Made by a program: the position numbers and the translations under genes
The notes under the pieces: generated by a model
What the model saw: only the letters and a program-made list of their open reading frames with translations
Told to the model about the DNA's origin: nothing
Database searches by the model: none
Source: Magicicada septendecula
Taxonomy: Eukaryota > Arthropoda > Insecta > Hemiptera > Cicadidae
Direction: 5' to 3'
NCBI GenBank assembly: GCA_034769895.1
Contig: CM068372.1
Span: 382,931,910-382,995,909, forward strand
DNA: 64,000 bases
Shown here: positions 57,679 through 64,000 of the stretch, piece by piece
Layout of the letters: each line of letters begins with the position of its first letter
How positions within the stretch are numbered: position 1 is the first letter of the stretch

Positions 57679-59119
57679 CAACAGATCAAACTTTATTATT
57701 CTAATAAGGATATTGTGAGTGTGTAAAAATCGATACAAGTCTATTATGGAGGAGATGAAAAATTATTTATTATATACAAATATTGTTTATAAAGATGTAT
57801 AATGTATTTTAAATTGTCAGGCATTGATAATATATTTAATTGTTTGTATTGTTCGATAATATAAATCGATTTTACTTGTTTGCTGCAACGTCCTCCTCTC
57901 GTCTCGTCGGTCCCATCTTGGCGTCCTCTTCTTCCTGTCCCTACTTCCTGGTATCCTCTTTGTCTCGTCGTCATCTTCTACAGCTTCACTCCTTCCTGGT
58001 GTCCTCTTCGCCCTGGCGTCCTCTTCGTCTCGTCATCCTCTTCTACAGCAAGCGGCTCCAGCGGCGATATTTCACAGAGTCTCGTAGTTATGTTTGACTG
58101 CTTCCACGATTGATTAGTTTCGTGATAAATTGTTCACTCATAATGATTTTTAATTTCATTCATTCAGTTTATTATTAATTTATATTTTATAATTTCTTAA
58201 TCTCAGGATTTTACTGGGTATTTACTAATGTGGTGCGTTTAATGTACACCTTCCAACGATATCTTGTAGTATCTTTAAGTTCCCTAAGCAGATATCTTAA
58301 CTTACATGAGACAGCACTGTATTATATTTTAAATTTTATTTAATTATTTACCCTCTCGGTTCTAATCGCAAAACTGCGTTAAGAATTTCAAGCTTTATAG
58401 TTTATGTTATATAAAATATTCCTCTATTCCTTCTTGGTTCTTACCGCAAAACTTCGTTAAGAATTTTAAGGTTTATGGTTTATTTTATATAAGATATTTC
58501 TACTTTTGTAAGAGAACAACTCTCTTACCCGGGCACAACTTCCCCTAGCAACGTCGACAGACAGACTGTGTCCATCCTAGCTCTGCAACGTATGAATCTC
58601 ACTGAATTTGGTGTATTTTGATAGGCCAAGCCCAAGTCACATGATTGATGGAACAACCAGATACACAAATTTCATGAAAAACTTTGTATAATTTAGCATA
58701 GTCCTGCATAGAAATTATCTACAATTTTTATTGATAAGAGTTTCACTTGAGTTTTTCTTTACTTAAAAAACCATATTTCTAAAATAGTTACGAACCTCAG
58801 ACTATACACAAATCGAAGCTATTTACTTAAATAATTCCTTGTCAAATTTTCATGTAAATCGGTTAACTACCACTGCCGCAATAGCGATCGCAGATTTTCA
58901 CACCCGCACATGCGCACCAATTCATACAAAAAATACATGACAATATAGTACATCTTTTTATGAAGAGTTTGGTGTAACCTACATGCTTATCAATTTTTAA
59001 ATACAAAACGTATGACTAAAAGACAAAATATTACACAAAACAAATTTAAACAAGAAAATGCTCGTCATTCATGTACTCTGATATAAACAGCATATCTTAT
59101 CATCCTGTGTTCTGTTGCA
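57677..59119. mobile_element. Solo LTR-like element in a (TA)n site, 1.44 kb
   Basis: Starts tgcaacag and ends ctgttgca, an 8-base inverse match, with atat at 57673-57676 and 59120-59123. The interior has a ctcctctcgtctc-rich degenerate block (about 57888-58060) and a tandem duplication of about 77 bp (58354-58506, ggttctwaycgcaaaact…). No protein. Confidence 0.6.
58354..58506. repeat. Tandem duplication, unit about 77 bp
   Basis: Two units share tcggttcta/ttggttctt, cgcaaaact-cgttaagaatt, ttatrgttta and tatata…atatt. Inside the solo LTR. Confidence 0.75.
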
Positions 59120-59946
59120 ATATATATATATATATATATATTGTAACGTCTCTCGTGTCAATCCTCTCAGAGGGTCTTAAAATAGTACTTTTCTTAATGG
59201 AATCTATGTTTTATTTGGCCCACGTTGTTAGCGTTATCTTGTAACGTCTCGTGGTCAAAGTCTCGGAGTCTATTTATTCTCCTCGAGAATCTCGCTTTCA
59301 TGAGAGTCACTGTTAATCCTTTATTGATTGTATTTGTCAATGTTCAGTGTCCGTTATAATTTATGTTTAACTTAATTATACAAAAAAAAAAACAGAAATC
59401 GAGAGTGTGTGATTTGGGAGAATTCAACGAAGTTGTTAGGAGAGAGAGAGGGCCAAAGATATTATCCCCGGTGTATACAATTACTTAATTTATATTTTTT
59501 CCGCTCATGAGACCAGCTGATTTTGACGTCTGCAACCCAATTTGAGGTTAAATTAACACCAATTGTCGGTAATATTTTTCCGACTGTTCGTCCTCTTCTT
59601 TGTCTCCTGAAACTCTGTAACAACTACCTGCTACGAGAAATAATACACATTTTATTTATAACAAAATATTCAGGGTATTTATTTATTAAATACACTGATT
59701 TTATCTTCTCCCAATACAAAAAGTTATAATCGATTCTCCCTGTCAACACAACATTGGTTCGATCTTATTTGGTAAACACAGAAATTATAACAAAATATTT
59801 GTATCCTTGATAAAAGATTAAACAATAAAGAATTAATTTCCCAGGGTTAATGGTAAGTTTTTGTGTTATGAGACGGTCAGAAATGAATAATAAAATACCA
59901 AGCTTTACATACAAAAAAATTTGATTATATTTGTTTTTTTTTAGTA
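59120..59946. other. (TA)n array and an LTR-like start
   Basis: TA units at 59120-59140, then tgtaacgtctctcg at 59142, which recurs as tgtaacgtctcgtgg at 59240. It looks like another element starting in the array, but no end was found. An ORF at 59523-59729 is not recognised. Confidence 0.4.
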
Positions 59947-60957
59947 CAGTAGAAGCCCGATATAGCGCGGTCCGATATACCGCGGATTCGGATATAATGC
60001 GGTGAAGAGTATGTTGCCCGTTATTAGCGAAAATTCTTACTTGTAGAGAGTGAGTAAATTATGAATTGTTTATCGTGACTTCCGTAGCCACAACATTGGA
60101 ATGCGTTGCGTTTATTGTAAACAAAGGCATGTTGTTGGAAACGGCGTTGTAAACAACAGCCAGAATTGCCAGTTCAAGTGTACCTGTAGGCATAAACAAT
60201 TGCCTGAGCTATTTACAGTCTCTACGTTTCTAAGAATTCATGCCAAGGCAAGCAGCCAACTAAATCCCTTCTCTCCCTCATATTACAGTACAGTATAAGA
60301 TCATACTCTGATATTATCTTATCAAAGTGTATAGTCTTTGTCATAAATTCGCACAGTGTAGAGTTTTGTGATGTCGCAGAAAAGAAAAGCATATTCTGTG
60401 AGTGATAAACTCAAAATAATTGATCGTGTGAAGAACGGAGAGTCAAAGGCAAGTTTATCACGTGAGTGTGGCATCCCAGACGGAACAATTAGAGGGTGGA
60501 TGAAGGAAGAAGATAAACTTAAAAGTTTTGTGAACACAGTTGAAAGTGAAGTGGGGTTGCAAAGAAAAAAGACTAAAGTAGGTAAGGATAGTGAACTAGA
60601 TGAGTGTCTGTACAGGTGGTTTTTAATAAAACGAAGTGAAGGTGTGCCACTGTCAGGACCAGTTATTAGAGCTCAAGCTGTGAAATTCCATAGTGATTTA
60701 CATGGCAACAGTGACTTTAATGCATCTGATGGGTGGTTTTCGCGATGGAAATCTCGTCATGGTATAAACCAGATAAGCATTGAAGGGTAAGTATATACGT
60801 ACAGTATATAGTAGTGCATTATGCTGTAGCTTTTTTCCCGGTACTCCCTCCCCATCATTTGTCACTGTACAGGTCACCTTCCGATATACGGCAGTTACGC
60901 CTATAACGCGGGGGAAAGTATGTCACCCGACAACCGCGCTATATCGGGCTTCTACTG
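59947..60957 (+). mobile_element. Tigger/pogo-type transposon, short copy with both ends (copy 2)
   Basis: 1011 bp, flanked by TA at 59945-59946 and 60958-60959. Ends cagtagaagcccgatatagc and the inverse gctatatcgggcttctactg. It keeps the N-terminal transposase frame but lacks the DDE domain, so it is an internal-deletion derivative. It gives the empty site for the TRIM insertion in copy 1. Confidence 0.93.
60368..60790 (+). CDS. Truncated Tigger-type transposase, DNA-binding part only
   Basis: 140 codons, intact. Residues about 1-55 form the psq-type HTH (KRKAYSVSDKLKIIDRVKNG; CGIPDGTIRGW) and about 70-135 the CENP-B-type HTH (LYRWFLIKRSEGVPLSG; GWFSRWKSRHGI). The frame ends just after the point where copy 1 continues towards the DDE domain, at the deletion joint. 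If expressed it could bind element ends without cutting and act as a repressor; that is speculation. Confidence 0.85.
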   Translation: MMSQKRKAYSVSDKLKIIDRVKNGESKASLSRECGIPDGTIRGWMKEEDKLKSFVNTVESEVGLQRKKTKVGKDSELDECLYRWFLIKRSEGVPLSGPVIRAQAVKFHSDLHGNSDFNASDGWFSRWKSRHGINQISIEG

Positions 60958-60959
60958 TA

Positions 60960-63900
60960 TGTAGTTCCGGGTTTATCCGCCAGAGTACAGGTTATGTTCT
61001 GCTACAAACACGGAATTATTTAATGGATTCTGAAAACGCACAAAGTTCCGTTATAAAGGTTTTTTGGTTAACAAAAATTAATAAAGTTTGTTTCATCTCT
61101 TTTCCTGAAGTGTTTACTTGTATGGTGCTGTTTCTAGTGTAGAAGTTATAGTTGATTTGTAATTTAGTTAATTTTTACTAAAATACGGTCTCACCAAAAA
61201 TCTCGAAGTGTAGTCAAACTAGGCCTGGACTGGTAGTTAGATTATTTTGAAGTTTCATCAAATAAAGGACGTGAATGTTGATACTTGAAGGAGTTCTAAC
61301 ATAAGGTGTACATTACTTGTTAATTTTTATTAAATTTCGCAATATTTCCAAAAGTATTCATTAGGTTTTTTCAAATTTAAATAGGCATTACACTTTTTTT
61401 TCAGACGTTATTTTTCCAATCCTTTTAACAATTAACAATCTCTTGTTAGTTGGTTACTGTTAGTAACCAAGAATTTTTATGATTTTTTATTGGTGAATCT
61501 ATATACTTTTGAGTATTGTTACAAAACAGATAATAGTAGGAGTGTTGTTGTTGTTAGAAGATGTTATCTTCAAGTCACTCTTCAATATTTGGTTTAAATT
61601 AGAATTATTATTAGTGTGTTGATTATTAGTAGCGTTGTTGTGGGTGTTCACGTTTAATTTTTTCAGTTTAAAAAAGTATTTAGCACTTCACTGTTCACCT
61701 CCCCACTTACCATATGTGGATGTTATCAATGTTCTGTCTGGTGACTTCTTCTGCTGCAACATACACTGTATACACATATGCGGATATTCTATTTGAATAT
61801 CCTAAGTAATACACATGCACAATAAAGTAAATAATGACTTAACTGTACATTGAATTGTACTGAACATTCAAATTCTGCCGCCACCTTCTGATAGAACTAG
61901 TTATGAAAATTAAATTATTTAAAAAAAAAATCAAAACTCTTTCCACTGATAAATAAATTGAGATTTATTAACAGTTCTGAAATGCCATTAACTCTTTTAA
62001 ATAAACAATCAATCACTAATGTTTTTACAAAATAATAATTATTAGAAACAATTCTTGAGCTCTTTTAACCTCAAGGCTGGTAACACTGGGGTCTGGTACA
62101 ATAATTTTAGTTAACGAGGTTATGTCCTCTTTACACAGTTACATTACCAAATTCGTGTGTTCTTGGAAGTTGCATGATACCAGCTACAAGATGTTATCTT
62201 TTCTAACAATATTTAATAAAGAATTACTACAAAAAACAAACAAATATTAAAAATAAAAGTCGGTACCATAAAACCGATATATATCGTACCATCGTACGTT
62301 GAGTTTAATGGATACAGCAGTCGTTTTGATAACACATGCTTTATGCTGCACTGTTAAAATTACTATTATTATTTATTTGTTAGTTATTAAAATCATTTAT
62401 TGGCAAGAGAAAAAATCTATAATAAAAAAAACTCTTGTGATAGCTTTCATTGGATTGAAATTACTTGAGAACAGAATTATGAAAAGGTGACAAAGTTGTC
62501 GTTGTTATTTCTAGGTTAGTTAACAAAAGTAAGTATTTATTTTGAATAATTAAATTATTCATTGAACTCTTAATAATATAAACACGTATATTTTATTCAT
62601 ATTGCATCTGATGTGTAATTATCAGTTGATTAGAATATTTTTCGCAATAAATTATTTATTCGTCAATTCAAACGAAATGAGTCAAATGAGCGACTATTCA
62701 TTACACTCATATTTTCGATATTTAAATTAATATTGATTTCTTTAATTACGATAAAATCGTAAAACATTTATTTTTTAAATTAATAAATGCTAGATAATTC
62801 TTTTATTTAATTCTGATAATTTTCATCATGATTAATGCCCTTCGGTACTTCTGACTAGAACAGTACCCAAACAATAATTCTTCGTTCACTAATGAAAATT
62901 ATTATTTCCATTCAATTCGTTGAATAATAAAAATAGAGTACTCCCTGTTTTTTATAAAACACAAAACACGAAAACACGACCTTTATTATACACTGGCCGG
63001 TTTATTATTTTAATTCACTTAGCACTGGACACTCGTTATTACTCTGTTGTGTACAGGTTATGTGTGTATAGCGTAACTTATGAACATGTCGCGCACAATT
63101 TAAATAAATCTTGCTACATTTCTTCATCAACCTTGCTCGTTGAATGGTGCTGGTAGACTCCTTGACGACTGAAAGATGACTGAACGCTTCACCTAAGCGT
63201 CTCCTGCTTGTCTGGTTATTTTAATTCATTTGATTGGTTTAAATTGTCGAACTCTCTACCCCAAAACACCTCAGTTAAATAAAACTTTTAATTTTTTACC
63301 AATTTTTGTTTGGGTTAGAGACTAAATGTGACGTAAGTGTTGATACACAAAATAACTAAAAAGTTTATAATTGCTATAACTTTTTTATTAATCATCGTAT
63401 CGTTGAATGGTTAGTGGCAATAGATCGCGGACACTTGCGGCTTTAAATAAAGTCTAAACAAGGATAAAATCCGTCCATTATTAACTCACTACAACATTTC
63501 ACAAAACCCATATGGTGAATTTTAATATTAATAAGTTTATTTCACCATATCTTGCTCTAATTACCCTATAACACTTATTATTAAACGTCTTGAGTCCATT
63601 TCTCATTTGTTTAATACAGAAAATAGTTGTAATTACTAATCCAACAATATTTGGTAATGGCGTCCTCAAACGACCATATTCGATTGTTTATAATCGCTTA
63701 TGACACTATTATTTCTTATTTGATTACCTTTGTTTGGCATTCTAACAATACTATATACATTTATTTCCATCTGTTCACATTTTGTTTTATGAAAAATGTT
63801 GTTTTTCATACACTAATAGTCTTATCAAAAAACCTTCTGTTCTCTTTTCTTTAAATTGTCACTTTTTCAATTATTTTACCACATAAGGTATATTATGTTA

Positions 63901-64000
63901 CAAATTAAAATAGTGTACAACTATAGTACATTGTTTATTTAATGTATTTATCAGTCTTTCTTTATCTGAAAGCTTTCCAATCCTTAATATTGGGTTTGTT
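60960..64000. other. No recognisable gene
   Basis: AT-rich. Frames at 62299-62490, 62920-63156 and 63651-63854 match nothing known. A GC-richer patch near 63120-63230 is unexplained. Confidence 0.5.

Noticed and set aside
57880-58113. Ser/Pro/Leu-rich frames in both directions
   Set aside because: They come from a degenerate ctcctcttcgtctcgtc-type repeat inside a solo LTR and show no family features.
59142-61523. Full LTR element from tgtaacgtc to a gttaca near 61523
   Set aside because: Flanks do not match (atat against aaac), and no second LTR was found.

Overview
This window is eukaryotic, AT-rich and almost wholly built from transposable elements, with very little recognisable host coding sequence. 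The mix of mariner, Tigger/pogo, hAT-like, Helitron, Penelope-like (PLE), Gypsy-type LTR and non-LTR remnants, with spliced exon fragments and many microsatellites, suggests an arthropod, most likely an insect with a large repeat-rich genome. That assignment is inference; no species-specific gene was recognised.

Layout. 0.08-17.4 kb is a three-level nest. A mariner remnant abuts a broken PLE reverse transcriptase. The PLE is split at 1808/16894 by a minus-strand LTR element (1809-16889, TSD atgt). One LTR of that element is itself split by a gag-only LTR element with 2.7-kb LTRs (2046-11168, TSD gaac). 17.7-21 kb holds three minus-strand exon-like blocks of a Myb/SANT-like (NAIF1-type) gene; a mariner (18403-19682) and a solo LTR (20188-20701) lie in its introns. 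23.1 kb has a 23-bp minisatellite. 23.97-28.83 kb is a diverged LTR interrupted by a nearly complete PLE (RT plus GIY-YIG), whose terminal repeats carry hammerhead-ribozyme-like motifs. 29.6-30.7 kb is a solo LTR inside a (TA)n array. 32.2-37.4 kb is a Tigger element split by a TRIM-like LTR element (32615-36629). 37.4-40.8 kb is a cluster of minus-strand hAT/ZMYM1-like, Helitron-helicase-like and pogo-like pseudogenes. 43.9-44.7 kb holds a non-LTR tail and small duplications. 45.7-46.1 kb holds two phase-compatible minus-strand exon candidates. 46843-53251 is a very young minus-strand LTR element encoding one 394-aa protein of unknown family. 54.6-59.1 kb has two more solo LTRs in (TA)n arrays, one containing a 5'-truncated PLE, with a long hairpin between them. 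59947-60957 is a short Tigger copy that also shows the empty site of the TRIM insertion. The last 3 kb holds nothing I can name.

How the parts relate. The LTR elements at 1809-16889 and 46843-53251 share flanking internal sequence and a homologous unknown ORF, have no pol gene and differ in primer binding site, so they look like related non-autonomous elements that need an enzyme supplied in trans. The gag-only element and the TRIM-like element are also non-autonomous. The PLE is the only element here with a near-complete replication protein, broken by one frameshift. Target-site duplications, primer sites, polypurine tracts and interrupted-copy comparisons give a clear relative order of insertion.
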